From Podaxis mareebaensis (taxonomy: Eukaryota > Basidiomycota > Agaricomycetes > Agaricales > Agaricaceae), in assembly GCA_018524725.1 (NCBI GenBank), contig JAEUWP010000180.1, positions 248,001 through 312,000 of the forward strand: a stretch of DNA of 64,000 nucleotides. Reading direction: 5' to 3'. The notes below the pieces were generated by a model. The model ran no database searches, was not told where the DNA came from, and saw only the letters and a program-made list of their open reading frames with translations. Shown in pieces: positions 15,813 through 29,500 of the stretch. How positions within the stretch are numbered: the first letter of the stretch is position 1; every line of letters starts with the position of its first letter. Made by a program: the position numbers and the translations under genes.

Positions 15813-18800
15813 TCCATGCGGTACCCGGAAGACATGAGGTATACAGCACCTCGTGAATTTTGCATTTTGTCCGTTTGTGTCTCGGAGGAAGACAAAGACC
15901 ATCAAAGGTCTGACATTGACATACCGTGCGTGCCGTCCCGAAGATAGCCCTGTTGCTTTTATTATCCGATTCATCTCCTTCATTAACGGTCCTTGTGGAA
16001 AAATGCAGGGGTTATACCTCCTTCTCCTTTGTCCTCGTTCCTTGTGAAATGCTCCTCATGGCAGCGTCGGCTTTTCCGAAGGGATACACAAGACCACCAC
16101 TCCGCTATATGTTTCGTGACTTAGTGAAAACGACCATCTCGCTGAGCGGTCGCCATTTGAATGGACCCCTTTTGTACCATGTCACTTCTGTACCATATCA
16201 CTTCTGTGCCATATCATTGCATGGTTTTCTTAACGCTTCATATTTTCTTGACCCACTGCATTCAATTTGGGATAGGACTCTGCCCTTTCATGACAGATTC
16301 TTTATCTCAATGTCCATACTTGTACATAGCCCTTATGCCATCTCGCGAATCAAGAGCTTCTCGTAACAAGTCCCCTCGGCCATTCCCAACCGTAATATTG
16401 GTCTCCGACGATGGGCGATATGCACACGGGGTCTTGGAAAATGAGGTCGGCCAATTGTTATCTTCACGTTTCGAACGGCCGAATATTTGCGATGCGCTTC
16501 CCTCGAATAATCGTGGAACTCTCAATTGACGGAAAGACAATAGAAGGGCACCCGCACAGGTATAGAACTACGCCGCAGCTGATCGAAATACATACAACTA
16601 TCAGTACGTCCTCGGGATTTTTTTGTTCCATTTATCACCAAACCCCACCCTTCGGTAGCTTAGTAGTTCGAAGGCGGGGTCTCATGGGCCATGACTACAG
16701 AACCTCTCCTAGTAACGTATGCGTCATAGATGACACAGCTCATCGGCAGAACCACATCAAGCGCCGTATGCATCGCAGTGATGCGCCGCCGAGAGAACGC
16801 CGCGAAGCTTTCAAAGTAGGACAGCGCCAGTCGACCGTGGATGCAGCGAGATTCGGCCTCACCGGGTCATTGAAACAAAGCTGGCTCAATGTCACCAAGA
16901 ATGTTACGTTTCGGTCTTCCGATCAACTTCTGGAGTCAACTTAGGTTTTGACATCGGGAAAAAGAGGGGATCGCGTGGGGTACATTTGAATAGGGATACA
17001 CTGGAATCCTAAGGTCGACACCTTCAGAATTCTTCTTGAGTTCACTTTTGCCGCAGATGGTGATGCATTGATCAAGTGCCCAGTGGCTCCATTCTGAAAT
17101 CCGAATATAAACATATATAAAACGATATTTGTATGCAGAATCGTGGTTGGCGCATTCCTTGTTAGCGATGATCGACTCTGTGGCCGCCGCCCACATGAAT
17201 CATCTGCCGACAATGGAAAAGACGAATATTCATAGAACTCTGGTTGTCGCATAAACAAGCTTAGAAGCAACGTCGAACGTCGAACACTAGGTCGTGATCA
17301 CTCCCCATGGTTCAGATGGTTCTACTGGACAGTTACATATTCAGTGTTCTCGCTGGATTACGACCGATCTGATCGTGAGGTATAGAACCTCGCGTGCTGC
17401 TGGAGTATCAGCTTCTAAGCTAGCAAGGTCCATGGCGCCAGCGCCACTCTAGGGTCATGGACATCGCAGAAGTCATCCGAAGGGCCCATTCAAACATGTG
17501 CTGATCTCTCGCGGCGACGGTCTCTCGCAAAGCATCCCCTTAACCACAACCTACCTCAACGCTACGTGACCACTCACAACATCCACTGACAAGGCATGTC
17601 GCAGCTGTGGAACACACTGACGACGCCTGTGTCACGTAACAAGCGAACCCCCTGACCAAGCATTCCTAGGCTCCTTCCAATCTTCCTCGGTAACGGCATT
17701 GAAACGAATCGCATCGAAGTACTTCTTGACACACTACAAAGTCATCGAGAGACCAGAAGATATGCCTGGATGTCTCCTGCCAATCCATTCGGGCGTTCGT
17801 GTCGTTACCTTGATAATTCGGAGGAACCGGGGCTCCCGACATTCCCCTTGTTGCCCTTGTAACTACTGGCGATTTCCGAACAATCTCGCGCACAGTGTCC
17901 TAGGTAACTTCCTTTGTAGTCACCTTTTCCCGTCCATCATTCGTGGATCGCTCATTCGAGGTAATGAACCGCGCAGCACATAGTGTTGAACACGACTCGA
18001 TGCCCCAGTGTGTTGGAAGCTTCCTTGAAGCTCACGGGGCCTCGCTTATTCTCGACTCCTAGACTTCTTGCTAGAATCAGAGCAACCCAGAACCGTGGTT
18101 GCCGATTACAGCCGAGCACCTTCCAGAGGGCAATGTACTTACCAGCCTTGTCATTTTCGGCCTCAACCGATTGGGTTCGACGGACCACCCCTAGCGATGA
18201 CGGTTTCAGCCTTGCCTCGTTCTATTGGCGGACCTGGACTCGGACCTGGGACAGCGATTCTGACAGGAAATCAAGTCTCTCATTGTGGCTAGCTCTGTTC
18301 CTGCACCTTATCGGCTCGCCACTCTCTCGCCACTCAAAAGACTTCGGCAGTTGAAGGTGCTCATATTTGACCCTAGATCTGGGGTATATCAATGGCAAGA
18401 AGGGTTGCCTCGTTCACCATCACAGCACATGGCACATGCCTCATTGTACCACCAAAGCGATTCAAAAACACGCGAGTGTATACGTATAGATGCATATACC
18501 GGCTCTATGTTATCCCTATATTACTGTATCACTGTATCACACTGGCAGTGGGTGCAATCGCCTGTGCTACACTGTGTCAGCGGTTGGCAGCGGCACTTTC
18601 CAGGAGGAACTGCCCGAGCCTGAGCCGGTAATTGGGAACCGGGATCGTCTGAGGGTAGTGACCAACTACCAGGGTGACTGTAAAAGTGCTAGTCTTCTTC
18701 GTGTTGGATATTACGGCCATGCGATTGACTCCAAGTACTACTTTGTTGTGATGTAGCATTTACTCGGAAAATGCCCTTCATCTTCGTGAAAGATGACAGG

Positions 18801-21800
18801 GTTTAACTCAAGAAGGTCTCGGGACGCCTTCCGAGTTACCTCATATACATGCGACCAATATCATCACCATTGAAATAACCCAACACCAGAAGGTGAGTGG
18901 TAGTTAGCCGTCAATTGAACGGAAGAGAACCACTCACTCTCTGCATCCGGTCTTTGGCATCAACGTAGAATTTCCGCTCATCGGTCAGACAGGGTTTTGG
19001 GGTGGTGACATACAGAAAGGGGAAAGGCAGCGGAGAAGAAGATCGGTCGACTTGCCATCTCGAGTAAGGGCCTAACTACTGCACTGAGAACGCCATAGCC
19101 TGGACCAGATCCTTTGTCGCAATGCACCCATTTTCAGAATTCAATACCCCGTCAAGATCCAACGTGTTTACAGACTCCGTTAACTGGAGATCAAGGAGAC
19201 CAGGACGACCCTTGTCCTGGTGGGCAAAGTGTTTATGGAGAGAGACTCTGAGAGAAGGGTATCGTTATCACCATGACCGAATTATAGGCTTCGGTCGTGG
19301 GCATTAGGCGAGTTCCCAATTGCTCCGCTGCCCGACGCGCTAGTCCCGGCACCGCAGCAAATCTGAAAGGACCTATATTATATTACCTCGTTTTCTGAAA
19401 AAAAGGAAAAATACCCTCAGAGATACCCTCGACCCAGAATCCTATGGGTTCATTTACCCCTGTTAGAATGTGTGATTAGACCGTCCACTCACCCCCGTCT
19501 AAACTGCCCTGCTCCACCGCGAACTCCATTTATTTCGAGCGATGGTAAATGAAATATACAAGTTTGGTCAGGAGAACCTCCAAGGAATTAACAGATGCAG
19601 TCCTGACTGTCAGCGAGTCGGCATTGATGGGACTCTCAGTACGCACGCTGGCAGGCGAAAACATAATCTATAAGTTACGGGTAGCGCAGTTGGATACTTA
19701 CCTCCGATTGACAGGATTTCTTCGTGTATCAAATCCGCGGACCTATTGGGCATCAGGCAGTTGCAGAGCGCATAGCAACAGAGCGGCCACCGGGACGAAG
19801 CATAGCATGTCATAAGAATCTCGTACCGGGACGGTAATTCAAGGAAAATCCGGAACTATCCCCTGTATACTTGCGCGCCAAACTGTCGTCGCTCCGTCAG
19901 AAATATGCACTAATGCCTGTTCTAATCAACCGATAATACCGCCAGTACTGCGAGCGCCGTTACCTCCTCCGGCGCTTTCCCTTCATAACAGACAATTAAA
20001 TTGTGGCGCTAGTGTGTCGGCCATGCTGAGGTGAACGAACAAGCCATCATCGCAATATACGATTGATCCGAATTTGCCTGGCATTCTCGAGACATTTGGA
20101 GTTACACTAGCAGTGATTGGTGGGTGTCTGAGAACAAACTCGGCCGATGTAATGAACGCGTTCAGAATTTGAGCTGAAGATTTCAATGGTATGGGAACGA
20201 ATGCCTCGTTAATGATAATCACAGGCTATGGCTGGTCAAGCTTCTTCGGAACTTGCACTTATCACAATTTGTTGGCAACAGATTAAGAAGCGGCATGGGA
20301 GGATACTACGCCGCTGTGACGAGTGCATCCAATTGAGGCTTCTTTAACCTTTGCTGTCACCTTATTTAATCGTACCTTTACTGGTAGAAATCGCACACCC
20401 CTCATTGCACGAATGTCGATGATAACTGATCGTCAACGTTCTGATTTGGTTCTAGATCAGAAACCGTGTCAAATGGAAAAGATGACACCCATTTGAACCT
20501 TTGCACAATGATACAACTACTGCCAATGCCCGTAAAAGGCGCTGAAACCAGAGACAACCACACGGCACACAGGCGTAGTATTCTGAGTTCGGCCAAATCG
20601 CCTGACCGGCTGCCATGGCCGAGATCTTCTATCGTGAAGCGCAGGAGAGAATGGATGATGTACCGACACACCAAGGCACCTCTGCTTCATAAGCGTAAGG
20701 GGTATTTTAAGCACCTGGAACACGAGAGCTTTCCGGCGGTCTGACTTGCCAGGGAGTTATAGTGGAGCATCTTTTGGGTTCGTATCATCGGTTGATTCCT
20801 CGCTATCAAAACAGTGAATTTTATCATTCTGAACGGCAGTTACAATCACCACGATGGCGTGTAGAATGTCTGTCTCCTGTACAATATGTGTCAGTATACA
20901 ATGGTCGAGATCGGTAACCACATACCGAACTTAGTCGAAATAGGGGAAGAAATGCTGCATTAGCGGGCATTCTATTTGATGGATTCTTAAGGACTACTAT
21001 CAGAAGTTGATTTTTAGAATGCACTGCCTCAACCTTACGCACAGGCTCTGTTGGCGCCAAAAATCAAGTTGCGGTCTTTGCTTACCCAATTTACTAAGCT
21101 TTGCAGTTGGCCAGAAAGTCCGCCATGGTGTTGGAGGATGATTCAAGGGTTCCTGTAGGTCTCGTAGCCACACGTTGAAGGTTCTCCATTTCCCAAGAAT
21201 AACAAAACATGAGAAACATGGTCGTCCCTCCACGTGGGGGTTAACATCTATTTATCTATAGCACTGTATAGGATCAGACGCAACAACGAAAAAAGTAATG
21301 GTTACAAACCTAGAGTGTACTCCCATTGAAACGCATTTAATGCTCCCGAGACAAAATTACGACCCCAGGTCTAAAAAAGATATTGGAGAGGAGGCATTTT
21401 GTCCTTCGCCCAAGTGGCTTGTGTGAACTCCTTGTAGCATCTTGCATTCTCGCTTTTACGGTTCGGTCACATACTCCCATGGTCCTCAGGGTTTGCACGT
21501 TCGACAAAAACCTCCCTGAGTCTTCGATGGCGATATAGCCTGCTAGCTAACGTGCTCAAACATCAACACGTCATAATAGGACCAGATAGAGATGATAAAG
21601 CCGTTCAAAATATAGACCCTCCAGTTCCATAAGGTGCGACTGCGCATCGGATGGGAACGGGAAATAAGCTGCCTTTGCATCCTGCCCACGGTCCGCATTC
21701 TTGGTCATGAGTCGTCGATCAGTCTAAGGTCGTCGTGGAGAAAGCAGAACTCGAGCGGGGCCGCCGCATATCTGCACCTTATTGCACCCGAAAATACGGA

Positions 21801-22374
21801 AAAAGAAGCCATGAAAATAGAGCGCAGTGAGAGGTTGGTTTATGTGTTCTTGGCATATGCACCGAGGTGCACCAGAATTAGGTCCAATTCAATTGACTTG
21901 AGTTACGTTTTTCCTGGGGTGGATGTGCTTGCCTTCGGTGGTGATGAGATCTTAGCTGGAGGAGGATGGGACAAAGAGGAAGGTCCATCGTGATCACGAA
22001 CGCGCTTGGACGGCTCTCCGTAGTTAGGCAAAATAGGAAGTTGTTGGATTGTGAGTTCTATTTTGTGCAACGACCAAAATCCCATTAATCTAGGATCGCA
22101 ACGCGAATCAGGTTGTGATCTTGTGCCTGTAAGGATTCCATCCATTCTTGGAAATGTAATGGGAAATACGAAGTCTATTAACAGTAAGCCAGCCGCTATG
22201 ACATGCACTGGAAGGGGGACACACAAGTGGTTTCGGGGCCTTCCAAACAAGCTCTATTTGAAGGAATAAAAGAACAGAATCCGTCTATCTGGAAAAACGG
22301 GGGGACAGTGGCCTCTATAGTCAATTGATGGGCAAGGTTGGTTTTCACACGGCTATATCCGCTGTGTGCATCAC
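15813..22374. other. Gene-poor 6.5-kb stretch without supportable genes
   Basis: No open frame here exceeds about 180 codons, none shows a domain I recognise, and I could not join neighbouring frames with splice sites into a plausible protein. CpG is present at ordinary frequency, unlike the DNA that follows, so this does not look like the CpG-depleted repeat. A few minus-strand frames (for example 17952-18188 and 17666-17893) have protein-like composition and may be relics of a degraded gene. I found no tRNA, no LTR and no terminal inverted repeats by eye. Confidence 0.5.
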
Positions 22375-23040
22375 CTAATTGCTGATGTTCAGGTAAGTGC
22401 TACATGTTGTCAACACCTGGATTATGGTAGGTGAAGTAGTAGCTAAAACAAAAGAGCATTGCAAGAGAGTGTGATGGAATGATATATGGTGTTCTTGGGT
22501 CATTTGACATGTCAAGTGAAAACATTTTTTGAAAATCAGCTTTTGAGTGAAGCACCTTGAGTTAAACAAGTATATATTAGGCTATCTATTACACAAACCT
22601 GTGCATGAGTTATGGGGAGACATCATATATAGAATAAATGATGGAATTAATAGTACTTTTATATCAAAGTGCTAGTAACCATCATTTAATAGTATGATAT
22701 CTATGTGACAAGCATACCAGTCAACCTCCTCTGGCCTATCAGTATGACAATCATGAAAGCTGAGGGATCTAAGAGGTAGACAGTTATCTTCTTCAGTGTC
22801 ATGAAGATCTAGCTAGTAATCCAGTTAGAGCAGAAGCTGTGTGTTCATTAGGATGATTAGAGGATGAAGCCAAGGAAGTGTTATCATAATGTAGGGTGAC
22901 TATTTATTCAAGGTAAGAGCTTCTAGCATAGGAACTAAAGAATCACTAATAGTGAGTGGTAATAATAGCATCATAGGTAAAGGAAAATGATGGTGTTAGG
23001 CTATTAGGGTTATGACAGAGAACTTCTACTTGTCAAGAGT
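22375..23040. other. AT-rich, CpG-free left flank of the Gypsy element
   Basis: CpG disappears abruptly after about 22360 and is absent up to the LTR at 23041. There is no coding potential. It is probably older repeat DNA subject to the same decay as the neighbouring element, but I cannot assign it to a family. Confidence 0.5.
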
Positions 23041-23817
23041 TGTTATGAATATTGCAGAATCCAAGAACACCAAGGAGACTGAAGAGACCAAGCAACAACC
23101 ATATGAAGATTGGGATTTGATGAAGCACATGATGATCAGCTTGTGGCAGAAAATGACAGAACTCCAGCAAACACTAGATTGGGAAATGTATGAGAAGGTG
23201 GATGAAGTGTGCCAGTATCATGGAGTATACTTCCCTTGCAATGACAATTTGTAATGAATGCTAAATTTGTCATTTCTATTCTTAGACACTTTCTATCTTT
23301 AGGACCAGGTATAAGTTTCATCTTCTCTATTGTACTTGTATTGTATCAATTATGTTCACTCTTGCAGACTTTTACCCTATGCCTTATGCCCTATGCCTTC
23401 CCCTTCTCCACTTCCTCTTCTTATTTGTCCTCTATGCTACAATTGATCTACTTCCTAAAGTAGTCACTTGGACTTGTATATGTACACCACTTGGACCTGT
23501 AGATTAGACAAGTCTAATCTTAATGAGTGTTATCTCTTCTTGGAACTTGTGAGATTCCTTGAGCCTCAGTAGCCTGTTAAGTCTACAACTCTTCACCCTT
23601 GAAGACAGCTTTTCCCTCTCAGCTTCTCTCTAACATCTTGTCCTATAGAGTGTGTGATCTATATGAGTTTGCTGCCTAGAGACAATGTGAACAGCCACCT
23701 GAGGTTAAACAGAGTAGCTCCTTCAGACCTGTACAGGACAAGGACCTCTGCTCATCTCTCTTACAAGGATAGGCTCTGACTTAGGCATTGCTTAGCCAAA
23801 GAAGAAACCTTGTAATA
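23041..23817 (+). repeat. 5' LTR of the Gypsy element
   Basis: The 777-bp repeat starts TGTTATGAATATTGC and ends CTTGTAATA, where the 3' copy ends CTTGTAACA; a C-to-T change explains the lost TG...CA end. It contains a 69-codon open frame at 23045-23254. It is about 38 bp shorter than the 3' LTR because of a different number of CCTTATGCC-like units near 23380. Confidence 0.88.
23045..23254 (+). CDS. Small ORF inside the Gypsy LTR (69 codons), hypothetical
   Basis: The frame starts five bases into the LTR and encodes a small, acidic, Met- and Trp-rich protein (MNIAESKNTKETEETKQQ at the start, DWEMYEKVDEV and YFPCNDNL at the end). The same frame in the 3' LTR (31468-31677) has one stop. A diverged inverted LTR at 32564-32279 carries a colinear frame that aligns without gaps and ends at the same stop position (DWEIYEKV, YFPCDGNL). 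I recognise no domain. It may be a genuine small product of the family or a chance open frame. Confidence 0.35.
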   Translation: MNIAESKNTKETEETKQQPYEDWDLMKHMMISLWQKMTELQQTLDWEMYEKVDEVCQYHGVYFPCNDNL

Positions 23818-24309
23818 TCAAGATTAGACTTCCCTTATGTGCTAATCCCACATTGTAACCTTTTCTCTCTGACTACTGTTCTCATTGCTTCACACTGTGC
23901 ATGTAGTCATCCTGAGGTTCTCATTGCTTCATGCTGTGCTATTGGAATATCATTGGTTCTCATTGCTTCATGCTGTGCCTGAATGACACCAAACCCCCAT
24001 CCCTTTTTGACTGTAATTTGCCCACTCATTGTTTGGTGGTCTGGCAAGGAAGCCTGTAATATGCCCACTCAATGTTTGGTGGTCTGTCAGAAGAAGACCC
24101 TCTGACTGTAAATTGTATTAATGTTTGTCAAGGTGAAGTGTTTTTGATTGATAGAAATCAAAAAGCATTCTCAATCAGTGAAAATTGACAGAAGTTCTCA
24201 ATTATTTGAAATTGACAGCCTTTAGTCATTCACCTTGCAGTCTATTTATTCTATTTCAGCATTTTTCTGGACTTCTTTATGGGACAATATCTCCTTTTCT
24301 CTTCAATTC

Positions 24310-26150
24310 CTATAGAGCTTCAACAACTCGACCTCACACCCTCCCAAATCCAAGACTTGATTCAAGCCCTCATTGAGAGGAACCTTGAATGTCCTTCCAC
24401 TCCCCTGCTCCCCTCACTATTTCAGGAGATATCACTGCATTATTAGAATGAGTCAGAAGCCAAGACTCAGACAGCTGTGATAAAACAGCTCAACAATCAG
24501 CATCACCCATCTCACCTATCATATCTCCCACCAGAACAAGACTGCCTAGGAGAATAAGATCTCTTAACCTTGATGAAGTTGCACCTTGGGAACTGTGACT
24601 TACAGCCAATATTAGAGGAAGAAGAGAAGCAGCTAGAGAACAGAGACAACAAATATTAACCACTATCACTATCCCTCCCACTGTTGTACAACCCCCTCAG
24701 CAACTCACTCAACCTCCAAGTGTAGCCTCAATTCTGCTACCATACCAGCAATAATTATCACAACACTCTACTCCCCCTCTACAACTAGTTCCCCAACCAG
24801 CTCAACTGCCTCAGCAAATGTAACCCTTGATTCCTAGAATAGACTCCATGGCACCTGTCAATCAAGCTACTACCTTTGCATTCAGAAGTAATATTATGCC
24901 CTCAAACCAAAGATTCTTCCAACAACTACTCTTCACTAACCCCATGATTCTTGGACAGCAAGCAACTGGAATTGTACAAGGAAATCAGGGAAATCCAACT
25001 TAAACTGGAGTAGCTCAGCCAACAAACCTGCCATAAGCAGAAAGCCCTTACCCACCTCCTGGACAACCTCCACCTGGATGACCACCTTCAGAACTAGGAC
25101 AACCAGGACCTAACCTGCCACTAGGACCACCAGGAGCACCACCTCCACTGCCACCAGGAGCACCACCCCTAGAACCTCCCACACCAGGACAACTAGGAGC
25201 ACTGCCACCAGGATTTGGTTTTTCCCAGCAAGTACAAATACCTGCCACCCCTTCCACACCAAAATATGAGGCACTACCCTTGTATAATGGAGACCTGTGG
25301 AAATACTTGGCATGGAAGCAGCAATGTGCCCTGTACATCATTGCCAACTAGTATAAATTCCTTACCAACTATGATGCTATCATATTTATGCTCTACTACA
25401 TTAGAGGAGCAGCAGAACTATGGAAAACAGAATACCTCTGCCAGCATAACTTCAATGGAATGCTATATCTCAGAACCTTCAATGCATTCCAAGATGAGCT
25501 CAATAGAGTCTTTCTTCCTTACAACTACACTAAAGACACTCTCTGATGACTCCATGCTCTCAAGCAAAAGCAAAGACCAGTAGACCAGTACATCTCTGAG
25601 TTCAAGGTCCTTGCTACCTCAGCAGGGATAGTCAATCCACAAGAACTCATCTACTGCTTCAGAGAAGGACTGGACTTCAAGATTGGTCTCAAAACTATTG
25701 CCCTCAGACCTGGACCAGACATTGATATCTGGTTCAAGGCAGTAAGAGCAGCAGAAGAACAGCACTGCATAGAAAATAACTATCATGCAAGCTATTCCCA
25801 AGAACAAACCAATAGAGCTGTACCCCAACTGAAAAAGAAGGCATCCTATAATATGAATTGGTCAAGGAGCCAGGCATATAAAGATCTATATGCCATGGAC
25901 ATTAATAATCTAGTACTGGCACTCTCCAAAATTGTGCTTGAAGAAAACTATCCTCTGGAAGAAGATTCTGATGCAGAAGTTAACAAGATGGAGGACAACC
26001 ATGATGTCCTGGAGATGTTTCTTCAGAACATCCTCATGCTGAAAATGTGCAATGACCTTAAGCAAGGCAAATGTTTCAATTGTGGACAGACAGGACATTT
26101 CACTTGAGAATGTCTGAAAAAATCAAACTCACTGCAATTGACACAAAATC
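24310..26150 (+). pseudogene. Gypsy gag relic with proline-rich tract and zinc knuckle
   Basis: The frame begins around LTPSQIQDLIQALIERN at 24331. It passes through a Pro/Gly-rich tract (25050-25240) and a capsid-like region (PLYNGDLWKYLAWKQQCALY, RPVDQYISEFKVLATSAG). It ends in a CX2CX4HX4C zinc knuckle, CFNCGQTGHFT-stop-EC (26072-26115), where a TGA sits inside the knuckle. Stops are scattered throughout. The product would have been the nucleocapsid/capsid polyprotein. Confidence 0.85.
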
Positions 26151-26579
26151 TACCATGAAATGCCCAAGCAAAGGTTTCCAAGCATAAGCTACCTGTACCC
26201 CCTAGGACACCCTGAGACAAGGAGAAGCAACAGAAACAAAAAGCCATGATTGCCTGGATCAATGAAATAATTCAGGAAGCTGATAACAATGAAGAAGTTA
26301 CTGAAATCTTCACTGAATTTTCAAATTCTACCAGTGCTCAAGCAAAGGAAATCCAGGATTTTGCCTCAAGTGACTAGCCTCCATGTCTAGATCATCTAAA
26401 GGAAAGAAAGATGCACCCAAAAATGATTCCTTTTCCTCCCCTTATTTATTCTCCAATGGACTAGTTTTTAATTCTTATCCTCATCCAAAGGACAAAATTA
26501 TGCCCCCTTCTTTTTCTCAGAATGAAGTATTAGCCTCCAAATTGTGTTTATAAACTTACCAATCAAACACCTTTTATTG

Positions 26580-29500
26580 CCCTACCACCATGCATCTCTC
26601 TGAAAAATCTATGGAAAACCTTGCACTGATAGACTCTGGAGTGGGATGAGACTTCATTGACCACAGGCTGGTCAAAAATTAGAACCTGAAAATGTCACCA
26701 CTGAAGAAGCCAATCAAAGTCAGGAATGCAGACAGATCCCTTAACAAAAATAAGCAAATCACTCACTTTGTTACCCTTAATTTCACTATCTATGGGAAAC
26801 AAATGAAAGCAGATTTGCAAGTGATAAATCTGGGATGACTCAGAATAATCCCAGGAATCCCCTGGCTCATGAAATATAACCCTGATATCAACTGGTCAAA
26901 ACAAACTCTTTCATAGAGATGTTTAATGGAAAACACCACACTCTCTTCAATTATCAATGACACTCTTTTCCAAATCTATGTGAATGAGCTTGAAGAAGAT
27001 TTCTCTGAGGAAGACTTCATAGAAATCAATGCCAAGACCTCCTATTCCCAAATACTCACTTAAGCTGGAGAACAGAAGGAGACTGATCCCAAGAAAATCA
27101 TCCCAAAAGAGTTCCACAAGTACCTTGACCTCTTCTCCCAAAAAAAAAGCAAAAGATTCCCTCCCACTTGATAATGGGATCATAGGATTGAAACCAAGGA
27201 AACCTTTATCCCAAAGGCTTTCCCCTCCTACAAGCTCTCTCTAGCTAAAGAAAAGGAGCTTAATAAACTCCTCAAAGAAAACCTTGCAAAAAGATACATT
27301 AGACCCTCAAAATCCCCTATAGCCTCTCTATTTTTCTTCATTTCAAAGAAAGATGGAAAACTTGGGCCCTGTCAGGACTATCATTACCTCAATGAGCATA
27401 CAGTCAAGAATGGCTATCCAATCCCCTCCATCCAGTCCATACTTGATAAATTACAAGGTTCAAAATACTTTACTACACTCAATGTTTGACTTGGCTATAA
27501 CAATGTCAGAATCATAGAAGCAGATGGAAAGGAGCATTCCACACCTACCAAGGACTGTTCAAACTGACAGTCATATTTTTCAGAATATGCAACAGTCCAG
27601 CCACATTTCAAAATATGATGGACACCATCCTCACCCCTCTCATTGTGCAGAACAAGGTCATTGTCTATATGGATGACATTCTCATCCATGCACTGACTAA
27701 AGCTGAACTCAGGAAAATGACTCAAGAAGTATTCAAGATCCTGTGAAAGCATGATCTCTACCTTAAACCTGAGAAGTGTGAATTCGAGAAAACAACTCTC
27801 ACCTACTTTGGATTTATCATCTCTCCTAACAAAGTCAAGATAGACCCCACCAAACTCAAAGGAATAGCAGATTGGTCCACTCCCAAGACAGTCCAAGACA
27901 TGCAAAAGTTCATAGGGTTCTGCAACTTTTATTGTAAATTTATCAAGCACTATGCCCACCTGTTCTTACTGCTTAATGCTCTTCTTAAGAAATCTAATAC
28001 CCCTTTTCACTAGACAAAAGAAGCTGACAATGCACTCAGAAAATTAAAACAACATTTTCTGGAGGAACCCATTCTCATCACCCCTGATCCCTCCAGACTA
28101 TTTAAAATTCAAACTGATGTATCAGTGTATGCTTCAGGAGTAGTACTTCTTCAAAAAGACTCAAACAGAGTATTGCATCCCTGTTTCTACTATTTTAAAC
28201 CATTTTCTAAAGCTGAATAGAATTACCACACATCAGAGCAAGAATTTCTAGCAATCATCTGAGCTTTACAGGAATGGCATTATTACACCAATGGATCACC
28301 CTACAAGACAACAATATGGACAGATTATGACAATATTATTCATTGGGCCAAGCTATCAAAACTCTCAAAATGAACCATTCAATGGTCTACTATAATCAGC
28401 ATCCATAAAATCAAGATTTGCCACATCCCTAGCTCTAAAAACTGCACTGCCAATGCCTGGTCTAGAAGACTCAACTATGCTTCAACCAGTAAAGACATGG
28501 AGCTTGAAACTACCAAAATGGCCATTCTACTTAAGAAGTTCCAAACTAGTGATTTCACCAATGCTAACTCAAAGTCAGTTAATTCAGGAGAAAATAATGA
28601 AATCAACATTATGAACCCTGATATTGAGAATGAAGCCCAAAAAAGGAAAGACAGAACTATAGAACTGGATCAAGAAGGTCATATTCAACTTTCTATGGAC
28701 TCCATGCTTAAGAAACACCTATTGCAGCATATACATGATGCACCAGCTGTGGGACACCCTGGAATTGCTGAAACCCTTAGGAAACTTTAAGAATATATCA
28801 CCTGGCCTAGCATTTGTGCCTACATCATGAATTATGTAAAAGGATACCTGATCTGCCAACAATACAAGATCAATAGATAACCTCTGAAGCCTCTATTGCA
28901 ACTGATTCCAGGTCCCTGATTATTATAGCCTTTCACCCAGATATCCATGGACCTCATTGCAGACCTTTCTGAATCCAATAGCTATGATACAATATTGTCT
29001 GTGGTGGACCATGGTCTTATGAAGGGGATAATCATACTACTCACTTCCAAATCTGCCACTGCTGATCAAATTGCAGACATCTTGATCAAACACATGTTTA
29101 TTCACATAGGAATACCCAATAAAATAATTTCAGACAGAGATCCCCAATTTATAGCCAAATCAATACAAGTAATGTTTAAGAAGCTGAATATCAACCATGC
29201 CCCCTCTACTGCTTATCACCCCCAATCAGACAGATCAACCAAAAGGTTTAATTAGGAAATTGAGATGTATCTATTGGCCTATTGCACTCAAAACCCCCAT
29301 TCTTGGCCAGAACACCTCCTTTTAGTCAAAATCTCCCATAACTCCAGAATACATGCCAACTGATAGCAAACCCCATTTGAACTCATATATGGCCATCCAC
29401 TCAAAGCTTTCCCCACCAAGCTAGCTCCAACAAACTCCCTATCAGCTGAAGAAAGAATGAATTGGATCATTAATATCTGAGAAGCTACAAAAATAGCCTA

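Noticed and set aside
16642..16680. Inverted repeat (ACCCC-x-CC-TTCG ... CGAAGGCGGGGT) with a T-loop-like GTTCGA
   Set aside because: I tried to fold it as a tRNA, but acceptor, D and anticodon arms cannot be built; left as a chance hairpin.
25048..25347. Minus-strand Gly-rich collagen-like open frame
   Set aside because: It is the antisense of the proline-rich tract of the Gypsy gag and has no independent support.
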